A stretch of DNA of 64,000 bases from Rhizobium grahamii CCGE 502 (GCF_000298315.2 NZ_AEYE02000017.1:1-64000); one strand, 5' to 3'. Shown: positions 9,461 through 18,936, numbered from the stretch's first letter. Numbers and translations: made by a program. The notes: generated by a model not told the origin, from the letters alone.

Positions 9461-10597
9461 TCAGGGTTGTTCCGCCGGCGTGAGTGCCGGTTGGAATCGT
9501 GTCATGGACAGGCCGGCAATCGATGTCGGCGAGTGACCATCAAGACAAAGTTCGCTAAGGACTGCGCCCACGGCTGGCCCCAGCTGGAAACCGTGACCGG
9601 AAAAGCCAAAGGCATGAAAAAGACCGCTCACGTTGGGGCTTTCCCCTACAATCGGGAGACCGTCTGGCATGCGTCCCTCGATCCCGGTCCAGCTGCGGAC
9701 CAGGAGAACATTGGCAAGCTGAGGCACCATGGCGATCGCCTCGGCAGCAGCTTCCATTGTCACGTCATCCAGAGGTCGGGCTCGTTGCGAATCCCGATCG
9801 GCAGAGCCGAGCCCTGCCCCAAAGACGACGCTGCCTTGGGTTGCCTGACGGATGTAAATACCGCCTCCGCAGATTCCGAGATTCGGCCCAATCAAAGGGG
9901 CGATCGGTTCGGTCACGCACATGTTCGGTGCCATGACGCCCTCTTCGACATGATCGTCGAATTGCGCGGCGAAAGCCGACCCCCAGGCCCCCGCCGCATT
10001 GACGAGGCGCCGCGCCTTGACAGGGACGGGATCGTTTTCGAGATGTAATACGAATCCTTCGACACAAGTGGTCGCGGTCCTGACGGTCGCACCCTCACGA
10101 ATGTGTGCGCCCCAAGCCCGAGCGGCTCGCGCGAAGGCAGGCGCCACAAGACGCGGATTTGCCTGCCCGTCCTCGCTGCACAATGAACCACCGGGATAAT
10201 GACCGGCAAGATAAGGGAAGCGGCGCTTCAGATCACTCGCGTCGAGGATTGCAGCATAGATGTCGTGCTCGGCAAGCAACCGCTGATGCGCGATCAGTTC
10301 CGCCATATCCATGTCATTTCGAGCCAGCTTCAAGTGGCCGGTCACCGCGAACTCACAGCTGGTGCCAACCAGTTGTTTCAGATTTCCCCAGATGGCGCGG
10401 CTGCGCCGCGCCAGTGGAAGCTCCGCCGGGTGGCGTCCCTGTTGGCGCACGCCACCATAGTTCACGCCGCTAGCCTGGGCGCCGCAGCGCCCTCGCTCCA
10501 GGAGAACTACGGATGCGCCTTTCAAAGCCGCGTGCAGTGCCGTGGAGCATCCCGCGAGGCCGCCGCCGATAATGGCGAGATCATAGAGACTGGTCAT
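9461..10597 (-). CDS. FAD-dependent amine/amino-acid dehydrogenase, HcnC/OoxB-like subunit
   Basis: This 378-residue DAO-family flavoprotein begins with the ADP-binding motif DLAIIGGGLAGCSTALHAALKGASVVLLER and ends with the FAD-contacting G(F)SGHGFQLGPAVG segment. Such subunits carry the substrate site in HcnABC, opine oxidases (OoxB/NoxB) and D-amino-acid or hydroxyproline dehydrogenases. They oxidise a C-N bond to an imine that hydrolyses. Its ATG overlaps the stop of the HcnB-like gene (ATGA), and with the upstream 2Fe-2S protein it completes a three-subunit enzyme. The catalytic subunit, rather than the carriers, will decide specificity. The family covers many substrates, so no individual compound is named. 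Confidence 0.88.
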   Translation of the reverse strand: MTSLYDLAIIGGGLAGCSTALHAALKGASVVLLERGRCGAQASGVNYGGVRQQGRHPAELPLARRSRAIWGNLKQLVGTSCEFAVTGHLKLARNDMDMAELIAHQRLLAEHDIYAAILDASDLKRRFPYLAGHYPGGSLCSEDGQANPRLVAPAFARAARAWGAHIREGATVRTATTCVEGFVLHLENDPVPVKARRLVNAAGAWGSAFAAQFDDHVEEGVMAPNMCVTEPIAPLIGPNLGICGGGIYIRQATQGSVVFGAGLGSADRDSQRARPLDDVTMEAAAEAIAMVPQLANVLLVRSWTGIEGRMPDGLPIVGESPNVSGLFHAFGFSGHGFQLGPAVGAVLSELCLDGHSPTSIAGLSMTRFQPALTPAEQP

Positions 10598-11964
10598 GAA
10601 AGTCCCTTTGCAAGCTCGGATAGCGGAACCGGTTTGAGCGGAGCCTGAGCGCGGATGCGACCAACAGACTCGATCGGGACACCGCCGGTTACCGCAATAA
10701 GCTCAGCCGTCACCGGTCCGCATATACGGCCCTGGCACCGGCCCATGCCCACCCGACAAAACGCCTTGATCCGATTGATCTCGGTTTCGCCCGACGCAAG
10801 CACCGCCTGGCGGATTGCGCCCGCCGTCAGCTCTTCGCACCGACATACCGTAACCTCGTCTGGAAGAGACGCGGCCTGCGCGTGCGGGTAGACAAAAGCC
10901 TTGTCGAGTCCCCTTCTGAAACGGGCCGATCTTTCAACAAGTCGACGGTCACGGCTCAAGCGCGGATGAGCGGCATATCCGGCGTCAACGAGCAGTGCCG
11001 AGGCGGCAATCCGGCCAGTCAGCTCCGCAACGTCGCTGCCTCGAACAGACATCCCGTCGCCTGCAAGATAGACATTCGGTATCGTCGAGCGCCCGTCGAG
11101 GTCAGCGCGTGGCAGCCATTGTCGTTGCCCCGCGTCGAAAGAAAATTCAGCACCAATCAGGTCGGCAATCTGAGACTCGGCTTTCAGGCCATGCCCGATC
11201 GCCAACGCGTTGCAGGACAGGATCGCGTCGCGCCGCCCGTGCCTGAACGACAATGCGGCGACCTTTTCGTCAGCGCCGCGCATTACCTCGACCAGCTCAA
11301 CACCCTGATGAATCGCAATACCGCGCGCCCGCAATGCTGCCATGTAGTAGAGACCTCTGACGAACGTTGCCTTGCCACTCATCAGTGATGGAAGGTGACG
11401 CCAGGCGCTACGCGGCCTGCCCGTTTCCAGCACGGCGACGACACGTGCGCCTGCCAAGGCGTACTGGTAGGCGACGAGATAAAGGAGAGGTCCAGTCCCG
11501 GCAAAAAGGACGCGACGACCAATGAGAGACGCATCTGCCTTCAGCGCGACCTGAGCTCCGCCAAGGCTGTAAACTCCAGGCGCTGTCCAGCCTTTGACCG
11601 GACAAATGCGATCCATTGCCCCGGATGCGATAATGAGGCTCGACCATGGTTGCACAAAGGCCTTGTCTGCATTGACGACGTGAAGCATTCCGTGCGCCGC
11701 ACCCCAGACCTGGGTGTTCGGGAGATAGTCAATTTCACTCTCGAGCGACGCGGCTGCGTTGAAATTCGCGATCGCTCTTGCGGCATCGAACCCATAGAGC
11801 TGCTTTGGCGGTCGCAACAAGTCCGGTTGCGGTTGCCGAAAGATCTGCCCGCCTGCCTTCGGTGCCTCATCGATAAGCACCGGTCTAATACCAGCCTCAA
11901 CCAGCACGCCAGCGGCCGCGATTCCAGCCGGACCTGCGCCTATGATCACGACAGGTGCCGTCAT
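10594..11964 (-). CDS. Pyridine nucleotide-disulphide type oxidoreductase, HcnB/OoxA-like subunit
   Basis: This 456-residue protein has an N-terminal FAD motif (VVIIGAGPAGIAAAGVLVEAG) and a second nucleotide-binding motif in the middle. Near residues 385-430 it has a BFD-type [2Fe-2S] site with cysteines in CRCEEL and in CRVGMGRCQGRIC. This is the architecture of HcnB and the large subunit of opine oxidases, which pass electrons from the DAO-type subunit towards the respiratory chain. The start at 11964 follows GGAGA by seven bases and overlaps the stop of the small ferredoxin-like gene (ATGA). A longer frame to 12069 would run back through that gene and is rejected. Confidence 0.9.
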   Translation of the reverse strand: MTAPVVIIGAGPAGIAAAGVLVEAGIRPVLIDEAPKAGGQIFRQPQPDLLRPPKQLYGFDAARAIANFNAAASLESEIDYLPNTQVWGAAHGMLHVVNADKAFVQPWSSLIIASGAMDRICPVKGWTAPGVYSLGGAQVALKADASLIGRRVLFAGTGPLLYLVAYQYALAGARVVAVLETGRPRSAWRHLPSLMSGKATFVRGLYYMAALRARGIAIHQGVELVEVMRGADEKVAALSFRHGRRDAILSCNALAIGHGLKAESQIADLIGAEFSFDAGQRQWLPRADLDGRSTIPNVYLAGDGMSVRGSDVAELTGRIAASALLVDAGYAAHPRLSRDRRLVERSARFRRGLDKAFVYPHAQAASLPDEVTVCRCEELTAGAIRQAVLASGETEINRIKAFCRVGMGRCQGRICGPVTAELIAVTGGVPIESVGRIRAQAPLKPVPLSELAKGLS

Positions 11965-12266
11965 GGCAGCATCTCCTGCGTCGTCATCAGCTGCATCCCC
12001 TCTTCGACGCGGGTGGTACAGGCGCGCAGCCGACGGCCGTCCGTCCGCCAGATCCAGCAGTCCTGGCACGCGCCCATTATGCAGAAGCCGCTACGCCGTT
12101 GTTGCGAGAAGTCCGAGCTGCGCACATAGCCAATTGCCAAGCGAAGCGCCGTCAAAACGCTCTCTCCCCGCCTTGCAGATACCGGTCGATCATCGACGGT
12201 GATGTTGACCGGCGCGACCTCCACGACGGCCAGCGTTGCCGGCCCTGAATTGTGCTTTCTGGCCAT
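11961..12266 (-). CDS. [2Fe-2S] ferredoxin-like small subunit, HcnA-like
   Basis: This 101-residue protein has cysteines C62, C67, C70 and C83 in the plant-type ferredoxin pattern (FCIMGACQDCW, then LRACTT). It is the expected small electron-transfer subunit of the HcnABC/opine-oxidase class. The start at 12266 has GAGGAG six bases upstream; a frame extending 20 codons further is unsupported. It is the first gene of the leftward operon that ends with dhaKL, about 7.7 kb and eight genes with gaps of 60 bp or less. It faces the MmgE/PrpD gene across only about 50 bp, so the two promoters must be very close. Confidence 0.88.
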   Translation of the reverse strand: MARKHNSGPATLAVVEVAPVNITVDDRPVSARRGESVLTALRLAIGYVRSSDFSQQRRSGFCIMGACQDCWIWRTDGRRLRACTTRVEEGMQLMTTQEMLP

Positions 12267-12315
12267 TTCGCTCCTCACTCCCGCATTTGTTGTTGACAGG
12301 CTAGAGATCCATATT

Positions 12316-13749
12316 ATGGATGTCAACGCTGTGACTTATCCAATCTTGTCTGTTCAAGCTGAGGGTGTTCGAAACTTGGGTACTACTTCCGGGAGTATAG
12401 AAGCGGCGGCAAAGCCATATGGTCTTTTGGTCATAGCAAACTCGTGCACAGCGACGACCAGGGTGCCCGAGCCGGTTCTGGTGGCCGCGCGCAAAACCCT
12501 CCTCGACACTTTGGGTGTTGCGGCAGCTGGTTCTGTAACGACGGGCGGCAAGGCCTCCTATGAAGCCGCCCCGCACATCTGGGGCAAGGGAGGTTCTTCA
12601 GTCTGGTTCTCCACGATGAAGCTGACCTCGGCAGGCGCTGCCTTCGTGAATGCGACCTACGCTGCTGCCTTAGATCTCGATGATGGTCATCGAGCCGCAT
12701 CCGGACACCCGGCAGCTGCGATCGTCCCTGCGGTCCTGGCGGTCGGCCAGGCAATGGGTGCCAGTCCGACACGGCTGCTCACAGCCACCGTACTCGGCTA
12801 CGAGGTCGCTGTCAGGGTCTCTGCCGCTCGTGATATCGCAAGCTTGCGGACCACCGACAGCGGGCTGTGGTGCGGCCTTGGCGTCGCAGCTGCCGCAGGA
12901 TGGCTAGCTCGCCACCCCGCCCCAGTCATCGCACATGCGATGGCGATCGCTGGGCAGACGTCGACGTCTCAGGCGGCCACCGGTTGGACCAAGCTTGGCC
13001 ACACCGTCAAGGAAGGGATCCCCTGGGCTACGGCCAATGGTCTTCAGGCCGTTATTCTGGCGGCAAGTGGCCACCAAGGACCCCTGGATCTTCTTGACGA
13101 TCCCAACGCGTATGATCGTACCGTGCTGCTTGACCACTTCGGACGCAACTGGGCAATAGAGGAAGCCTACTTCAAGATCTACAGCTGCTGCCGATGGGCT
13201 CACGCCGCAATCGACGGCGCACTCATTCTCAAGAGCGCGATGCACCTGCGCGCCGGAGACATCGAAAGCATCCTTGTCGAGACCTTCGATCGGGCGCTGA
13301 CGCTTCCCAACCAGAGCGAACCGCGCTCGAACGAGGCCGCGCAATATAGTATCCCCTTTTGCATCGCTCTTTCCCTGGTGCATGGCGCAGAAGCACTGTT
13401 GCCGCTTAAGGATGATTATCTTCGAGACCCCGCCGTAATCGATCTTGCAAAGCGAATTCGATTGACAGAGGCGTTCGAGTATAGAGGCGCTTTCCCCGCT
13501 GCCACACCAGCACGCGTCACTACAATCGCCAATGGCCGCCGCAAGACGCTCGAGGTCTATCTGCCAAAGGGCGAACCGCACAATGCCCTATCGGACGCAG
13601 ACCTGCAGCGAAAATTTGAAAGGCTTGCTGCCATCGGACCTCTTTGCGCCGACCAAGCCCAAGAGATACTTGAGTTAGTCAACCGTCTTCAGTTCGATAA
13701 TGCTGCTCATCTTGTTGCCGCACTCGAACCGCGCTTGAATATGAAGTGA
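12316..13749 (+). CDS. MmgE/PrpD family protein (2-methylcitrate dehydratase-like or epimerase)
   Basis: This 477-residue protein has the PrpD helical domain from about residue 28 (ARKTLLDTLGVAAAG) through ALDLDDGH and GLGVAAAAGWLA, then the smaller C-terminal domain with AHAAIDGAL. The family includes 2-methylcitrate dehydratase, cis-aconitate decarboxylase and iminodisuccinate epimerase of Agrobacterium. No prpB or prpC is nearby, so propionate metabolism is unlikely. Opposite an opine-oxidase-like operon, an epimerase or dehydratase acting on the same imported compound is more plausible. The start is uncertain: the ATG at 12316 has only a weak purine run (AGAGA) upstream, while upstream extensions lie inside the divergent gene. 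Confidence 0.85.
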   Translation: MDVNAVTYPILSVQAEGVRNLGTTSGSIEAAAKPYGLLVIANSCTATTRVPEPVLVAARKTLLDTLGVAAAGSVTTGGKASYEAAPHIWGKGGSSVWFSTMKLTSAGAAFVNATYAAALDLDDGHRAASGHPAAAIVPAVLAVGQAMGASPTRLLTATVLGYEVAVRVSAARDIASLRTTDSGLWCGLGVAAAAGWLARHPAPVIAHAMAIAGQTSTSQAATGWTKLGHTVKEGIPWATANGLQAVILAASGHQGPLDLLDDPNAYDRTVLLDHFGRNWAIEEAYFKIYSCCRWAHAAIDGALILKSAMHLRAGDIESILVETFDRALTLPNQSEPRSNEAAQYSIPFCIALSLVHGAEALLPLKDDYLRDPAVIDLAKRIRLTEAFEYRGAFPAATPARVTTIANGRRKTLEVYLPKGEPHNALSDADLQRKFERLAAIGPLCADQAQEILELVNRLQFDNAAHLVAALEPRLNMK

Positions 13750-13991
13750 CCGGGGCGCCGGGCGGGACCAGCAATATCACTTGCGTACCGCTCGCTGATG
13801 AAGCGCTACCGCTCGCTGCGCCGTTCCGATCGTCACCGCGTGGCTTACGCCAGCCGTGACAATTTGGCATCGTCGGCATAAGCAAACTGGACATCGCACT
13901 CTCAAAGAAAACGCTCTCACGTACGTCCTGGCCGTTTACATTGCCGTCGCGATGTATATGGAATCGCCTCAAAAGCGATGCGGGAATTGAT

Positions 13992-14777
13992 ATGGCTAAT
14001 GACGAGATCGCGGGAACTGGCACGCAATTGCTCGATCGAGCCGTCGCGATCCTGAAATATCTCGGAGAGGTCGGCCAAAGCGGGGCCTCGATGGCGAGGA
14101 TCGTCGATGTCATGGGCCTGAAGCAGCCGACCGTACACCGCATTGTCACTGCACTCGAACGACACGGGTTGGTCGATCGCGAACGTCAGACCAAGAAATA
14201 CAGATTGGGGCTCGCACTCTTTGCCATGGGCGCTGCAGCAGCTGACGGAACCGGACTGCGCCAGCTTGCCCGGCCCGCACTGATGCGTCTTGCCGCAACA
14301 ACTGGCGATTCCGTCTTCCTCATGGCCCGCGCCGGATTCAACACCGTGTGTGTCGACAGGCAGCAGGGCACCTATGTGATCGATAGCCTTACCGGTCATA
14401 TAGGCGGGCAAATCCCGATGGGGATCGGCCCGGCGAGCCAGGCTATCCTTGCCTTTCTGCCGCCGGCCGAGGCCGACGTCATCCTGGACAAGAACGCAGC
14501 CCTCTACAGACAATATGGAGCTTTCACAGCCCGCAAGATCAAGGACGCAATCAAAAAGATCAGGGCTGATGGTTATGCGGTGGATGACGGGGAACTCGTC
14601 GCCGGTATCTCGTCCATCGCCGTTCCGGTCCTGCCGCCCGGAAGAGACGCGATCGCCTCCATTGCCATCAACCTGACAAGTCCGAGGCTGACCGACAGCC
14701 GCCTGCCAGAGCTCGTCGCCTTGCTGACGACTGAGGTGCGACAGATCGAGGCGCAGCTCAATCCACTGGCGGAATGA
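13992..14777 (+). CDS. IclR-family transcriptional regulator
   Basis: This 261-residue regulator has an N-terminal winged helix (about 10-75, with MARIVDVMGLKQPTVHRIVTALER as recognition region) and a C-terminal GAF-like effector domain ending in AGISSIAVPVLPPG. IclR proteins usually control an adjacent catabolic operon in response to a substrate or intermediate. The obvious target is the divergent hcnA-to-dhaKL operon and the mmgE/prpD gene just upstream. The start at 13992 has GGGA about eight bases before it; an upstream extension of 17 codons lacks a site. Confidence 0.9.
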   Translation: MANDEIAGTGTQLLDRAVAILKYLGEVGQSGASMARIVDVMGLKQPTVHRIVTALERHGLVDRERQTKKYRLGLALFAMGAAAADGTGLRQLARPALMRLAATTGDSVFLMARAGFNTVCVDRQQGTYVIDSLTGHIGGQIPMGIGPASQAILAFLPPAEADVILDKNAALYRQYGAFTARKIKDAIKKIRADGYAVDDGELVAGISSIAVPVLPPGRDAIASIAINLTSPRLTDSRLPELVALLTTEVRQIEAQLNPLAE

Positions 14778-14813
14778 TCGGCGCAAGGGCCAGGCGGGAC
14801 TGGATCCCTCATG

Positions 14814-15707
14814 CTATTGCCACTCATAGCCGGTATCGAGCGCCACCTCCTTCAGGCCAAGCGATGAAAGAACGAGGCGTGGGCGGGCACCGAGCTTCTC
14901 GCAAAGCTGTTCGAAGGCTGGCCTGTCGAAGCCATGCCGGGTCATCAAATAGTCATGATGGATTCCGCTCAGCACCAGCGCTGAGGTAACATTCGCCTGA
15001 CTGGCGCCCCTGATATCCGTTTCCAGGCTGTCTCCGATCGCAAGCACTCGACTGGGGGGCAGTTGCATCGTTCTCAGCGCCTTCTGGTAGGTCGGCAAAG
15101 TCGGCTTGCCAAAGCGATAAACCCTTCCTCCCACAGTTTCATACTCGGCCGCCACCACGCCAGCGCAGGCGACCTCCCGGTCGCCGATCATTACGCTCAG
15201 ATCCGGATTCGCGCAGATGAGCGGTAGGTGACGTGCTGCTGCCTCCTTCAGCTCCGCGAGGTCTGCGGTTTGCCCAAATGCCCCCGTGGCGAGAACAAAA
15301 TCCGCATGCGAAGCATCTGCCACCCTTCTAAAGGCCAATCCTGTCAGAAGCCCTGATAGCTCGCCTGGTCCAATATGAAGGTATCTCGATCCCAAGGCTG
15401 GCATAAAAGGATGTTCCCGCGTCGCCAAGGCCTCGAAAACCAGCTCACCAGAAGTGATCAACGTGTCATAATATCTCATGTCGATCTTCATCGAATGAAG
15501 CCGGTTCGCGACTTGGTGTGCCCGCCGCGGCGAGTTCGACAGCAAGCAGATTCTTTTCCTGGCAGACCTGAGGTAGCCAAGTGCTTCAATGGCCGGGGGG
15601 AAGGACCGTACACCATCATGCACAACACCGAAGAGGTCGATGATGAAACCTTCGTAGCTCTCGGCTACGCTTCGCAGTGTCTCTTGCTGACGATCTGATT
15701 TGTGCAT
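14814..15707 (-). CDS. HAD-superfamily class IIA hydrolase
   Basis: This 297-residue NagD-like HAD protein is of the TIGR01459 type. Motif I is DLFGVVHDG: the nucleophile aspartate is kept, but the usual second aspartate is Phe, a pattern typical of this subgroup (often DxWGV). Motif II is LLSNSPRRAH, the motif III lysine lies in FGKP and motif IV is GDSLETDIRGA. Phosphatase activity is likely but the substrate is unknown. It is the last gene of a leftward three-gene operon with a DMT transporter and an alanine racemase (13 bp gap). Confidence 0.85.
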   Translation of the reverse strand: MHKSDRQQETLRSVAESYEGFIIDLFGVVHDGVRSFPPAIEALGYLRSARKRICLLSNSPRRAHQVANRLHSMKIDMRYYDTLITSGELVFEALATREHPFMPALGSRYLHIGPGELSGLLTGLAFRRVADASHADFVLATGAFGQTADLAELKEAAARHLPLICANPDLSVMIGDREVACAGVVAAEYETVGGRVYRFGKPTLPTYQKALRTMQLPPSRVLAIGDSLETDIRGASQANVTSALVLSGIHHDYLMTRHGFDRPAFEQLCEKLGARPRLVLSSLGLKEVALDTGYEWQ

Positions 15708-15719
15708 GACGTTTGCTCT

Positions 15720-16568
15720 TTACCGAATGGCATCTCGTGGTTGGGCGAGGTGGGCAACGACCGCGAAAACCACAAAACTGCCACCGAAGGCAGTTTGCCA
15801 GGACGGACGCATGCCGTAAGCAAGCCAGACGAAGCCGATAGAAAATGGCACTTCCGCCAGGGAAAGCAGCGCCGTATCCGCCGGGGGAAGCAACCGTGCT
15901 CCCTTGGCAAAAAAGATCAGGCCGATCGTCATCTGAAACAATGCAAAGCATGCAAGCAGGCACGCTTCGCGACCTGTCACGGCAAGTCGATCGGCAAGCA
16001 AGGCTGCTGCGACCGTTGACAAGGCGTTGGACAGCGCGACCATCCCGAGAACCGTGGGCGTCTTCGACATTCTGATGGCAATGGTCATGACTGCCATGCA
16101 GCTTGTCATTGCCAGCGCCAGAGCGTCTCCCAAGATGCGCAATCCCGACGACATCGAACCTGAAAAGATGAATATCGCACCCGCTGCAGCAAGGACGCCA
16201 TAGGCTGTTGCTTGGCGCGACGCGGTCTCCTTTGACACCACAACAGCAATCATGGTTGTCAGCAGGGGCAGTGCTGCATGAATGACCGCGACATTGGCAA
16301 CCGATGTCAGCCGCAAAGCTGCGATGAAAAGCAAAGTTGCCAACGCGGACATCGTGCTTGCCAGTAAAGCGTGGCTGTCAAAGCCAGTCAAAGCGCGTCG
16401 GTCAGGTTGATGGATGATAAGGAGACTGGTGAAAATAAGCGCAAAAGCGCTGCGCCAGAAGACAACCGTCCAAAGCGGTGTGTCCAAAAGACCCATAAAC
16501 AGACCTGCCGTGCTGAACATGGCGGCTGATGCCAAGACAAATAACGGAGCCAGCAGACGAGGCTTCAT
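15720..16568 (-). CDS. EamA/DMT-family transporter
   Basis: This 282-residue inner-membrane protein has about ten hydrophobic segments in two EamA repeats (about 5-135 and 145-280). Members often export amino acids or other metabolites. Its start overlaps the stop of the alanine racemase gene by four bases, indicating translational coupling. Export or exchange of an amino acid handled by the racemase is the simplest reading, but direction and substrate cannot be told from sequence. Confidence 0.88.
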   Translation of the reverse strand: MKPRLLAPLFVLASAAMFSTAGLFMGLLDTPLWTVVFWRSAFALIFTSLLIIHQPDRRALTGFDSHALLASTMSALATLLFIAALRLTSVANVAVIHAALPLLTTMIAVVVSKETASRQATAYGVLAAAGAIFIFSGSMSSGLRILGDALALAMTSCMAVMTIAIRMSKTPTVLGMVALSNALSTVAAALLADRLAVTGREACLLACFALFQMTIGLIFFAKGARLLPPADTALLSLAEVPFSIGFVWLAYGMRPSWQTAFGGSFVVFAVVAHLAQPRDAIR

Positions 16569-17644
16569 GTCTGTTCTCCCGGGCTATTGGTGCGATAGTT
16601 GCGCTGGCTGGACCGGCCGAGCCTTGTGAGGATTTCCTGCGGTATTGTTGCTGCAGCGCCAGCTAGGTTTTCCACGGGCTGGCTTGTGCTTACGAGTTCG
16701 ACCCAGAGGCCTTGTCGCCTAACCGCAGCAGGAATTCCGGTCACGTCAACGGCGGCGTACTCCATTGACACCCGGCCCACCACGGGTGCGCGATGAGAGC
16801 CAATCTCGACCGACATCCGGTTGGCGAGCGACCACGGCAAACCATGCGCATAGCCTGCCGCAATCACCGCAATCCAGCTCGGACGCTGTGTACGAAACGT
16901 CGCCATATAACCGATCGTTGCGCCAGCCGGAAATAGGCGCGTATCAACGATCCGGGCGCGCAACCTTACGACAGGGAGGAATGGGTTAGGATTGAAGTTT
17001 GCACCGCCGATTCCGAAAATAGCAGAGCCAATACGCACCTGATCGAAATGATAGGCTTCGCCGAGTCCCAGTCCGGAGGATGCGACAAGACTACGGCGGA
17101 CATCTCCAAGCAGTCCAGCCATTCCGATGAACCGATCCCGCTGCAGCCGGTTCAGCGGATGTCGTAGATCGTCGGCACATGCAAGGTGGCTCATCACCAG
17201 AACTGGGCACGGTTGATTGAGGTGCATGAAGCGGCAGGTATCAGGTTGGTTCAGACCCAGCCTCGACAAACCGGTTTCGAGGTTTATCGCGTACGAGACC
17301 CCGGTGGATGAGACCGCCCTTGCCTCGGACAGCGTGTTGCAGACCGGCACCAGACGATCGCTGCGGTACTGCATTTTGCGGCTCGGGCGAAATCCATCGA
17401 GCACGAAGATTTCGGGCTCCGGTAACCGACGGCGGATTCGCACTGCTTCGCGTACATCGGCGACAAAAAAGCTCTGACATCCGACGCTTGCAAGCGACGA
17501 GACAATTGGGTCGAGCCCGAGGCCGTAAGCATCGCTCTTCACCACCGCGCTCACCCCAACCTTCTTGCCAACAAGGCGCCTAACGGCCTGAAAGTTATAC
17601 TCGATCGCTGATAGATCGACGCTAAGTCGGGTCCTTGGTCTCAT
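16565..17644 (-). CDS. alr: Alanine racemase-type PLP enzyme
   Basis: This 359-residue fold-III PLP enzyme has its catalytic lysine K36 in AVVKSDAYGLG and the second catalytic region in IAAGYAHGLPW, followed by GRVSMEYAAVDVT. The middle GYMATF resembles the Alr consensus. Slightly degenerate motifs (GYAHG for GYADG, SMEY for SMDQ) hint at an accessory, catabolic racemase rather than the essential cell-wall copy. It heads the operon with the DMT transporter and HAD protein and is divergent from the Rossmann dehydrogenase gene. Together with the DAO-type dehydrogenase 4 kb away it supports a D-amino-acid theme. Confidence 0.85.
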   Translation of the reverse strand: MRPRTRLSVDLSAIEYNFQAVRRLVGKKVGVSAVVKSDAYGLGLDPIVSSLASVGCQSFFVADVREAVRIRRRLPEPEIFVLDGFRPSRKMQYRSDRLVPVCNTLSEARAVSSTGVSYAINLETGLSRLGLNQPDTCRFMHLNQPCPVLVMSHLACADDLRHPLNRLQRDRFIGMAGLLGDVRRSLVASSGLGLGEAYHFDQVRIGSAIFGIGGANFNPNPFLPVVRLRARIVDTRLFPAGATIGYMATFRTQRPSWIAVIAAGYAHGLPWSLANRMSVEIGSHRAPVVGRVSMEYAAVDVTGIPAAVRRQGLWVELVSTSQPVENLAGAAATIPQEILTRLGRSSQRNYRTNSPGEQT

Positions 17645-17715
17645 TGACAGTTCCTACTCGCAAAAGCTGTGCTGCTCCCCGTTCCAATTTTCAGTTGAAC
17701 TTTAGATCAAACTAA

Positions 17716-17726
17716 TGCACAGTGCA
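17716..17726. promoter_or_regulatory. 11-bp palindrome between divergent alr and dehydrogenase genes
   Basis: TGCAC-A-GTGCA is a perfect inverted repeat in the 131-bp divergent promoter region, about 50 bp from the rightward start codon and 70 bp from the leftward one. A regulator bound here could control both directions. No regulator gene is directly adjacent; the IclR protein is the closest candidate. Confidence 0.35.
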
Positions 17727-17775
17727 ATCTATTGATGTCCTTGATAACAAATAATCGTAGAACGGGAGAGGCAAG

Positions 17776-18936
17776 ATGACACCTGATCGTCAGACGAAAA
17801 TTCTCATCATTGGACAGGGCGTCCTTGGCGGCGACGTTCTGGACCTGCTGCTGCAGAGTGGCGCGGACCTGGCAATCACTGTCGGGGCGCGCAACCCCGA
17901 AAAAGCCCTGCAGCGGATCAATCTTGCGCGTTACACCGCGCTCAACCTTGGCCACTCGCAGCCAGTCGATTTGGTGGGCGTCGACCTCATGGAGATACAG
18001 CAGACGGCAGATCTCATCGAAAGGCTGAAGCCCGATATCATCTTCAATGCCACAACGCTTCACAGCTGGTGGGTAATAACCAAGCTTCCACAGGCCGCCT
18101 TCGCTCGTCTCGATGCCGGTCGCGGCGGCATATGGACGCCGATGCATCAGGTTCTGGTCCGCAAGCTCATGAAGGCAGTCCGCCTGGTCGACAGCAAGGC
18201 TGTGGTTGTCAATGCATCCTATCCCGACGTGGTCAACGCATCGCTTGCCGGCGAAGGGCTGGCACCGTCCGTCGGCATCGGCAATATCGCCAATGCAGTT
18301 CCCGGTATCAGACTGGCTGCTGCGCACATGCTTAACCTGCCACCTGCAGCCGTCGACGTACGCTTCTTCGCACATCACTATTTGAGCTACCGGATGCCGA
18401 GCACCGGTGGAACCGACGGGGCGCCCTATCATCTGACCATCTATGTCAACGGGATGGAGATCCCGGCCGAAGAGATAGACCACGACGCTCTTTTCAAGTC
18501 CGTGGCTGGCCGGTTTCGGCGGATCAAGGGTCTTGCCGGGCAGTCTGTTACAGCTTCGTCAGCGACGGCCATGCTCCTTGCACTTGCAAATCCGGCAGGA
18601 CAGGTTGTCCACGCGCCAGGGGTGCATGGTCTGGTCGGCGGCTACCCGGTGCGCATAACTAAGGCCGGCCTCCTTGTCGATCTTCCCGAGACGTTGACGC
18701 TGGAAGAGGCAATCGACGTCAATTACCACTGCCAGCACTATGATGGAATCGAAAGTATCGATGTTGACGGTACGGTCCGCTTTACAGCGGCTTCGACAGC
18801 GGTCCTCCGCGAAGTCCTCGGTTACGATCTGAATGCGTACAGACCTGAAGAGTGTGAAGAGCGCGCAGCGGAACTCGCCGCTCACTTTGCCCACTATGCA
18901 AGGATCAACGGGATGCCTTCCGCTGAAGCCAGCTAG
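17776..18936 (+). CDS. Rossmann-fold NAD(P)-binding protein, saccharopine dehydrogenase-like
   Basis: This 386-residue protein opens with a dinucleotide-binding motif (ILIIGQGVLGGDVLDLL) and a strand ending in GARNPEKA. Later comes LIERLKPDIIFNATT, typical of the saccharopine dehydrogenase or homoserine dehydrogenase-like arrangement, and then a mixed C-terminal domain of about 200 residues. I do not recognise an exact family. The start has GGGAGAGG directly upstream. It shares a CTAG at its end with the convergent C45 gene, the two stop codons overlapping. Given the neighbours, an opine-type or amino-acid dehydrogenase acting on the same pathway is possible but unproven. Confidence 0.7.
   Translation: MTPDRQTKILIIGQGVLGGDVLDLLLQSGADLAITVGARNPEKALQRINLARYTALNLGHSQPVDLVGVDLMEIQQTADLIERLKPDIIFNATTLHSWWVITKLPQAAFARLDAGRGGIWTPMHQVLVRKLMKAVRLVDSKAVVVNASYPDVVNASLAGEGLAPSVGIGNIANAVPGIRLAAAHMLNLPPAAVDVRFFAHHYLSYRMPSTGGTDGAPYHLTIYVNGMEIPAEEIDHDALFKSVAGRFRRIKGLAGQSVTASSATAMLLALANPAGQVVHAPGVHGLVGGYPVRITKAGLLVDLPETLTLEEAIDVNYHCQHYDGIESIDVDGTVRFTAASTAVLREVLGYDLNAYRPEECEERAAELAAHFAHYARINGMPSAEAS

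Noticed and set aside
12293-12317. TTGACA and TATTAT ahead of mmgE/prpD as a promoter
   Set aside because: The spacing is only 13 bases, too short for a standard promoter, and the -10 would overlap the start codon.
13785-13816. 12-bp direct repeat TACCGCTCGCTG before iclR
   Set aside because: Two copies 20 bases apart without symmetry or link to a promoter; likely chance or relic.
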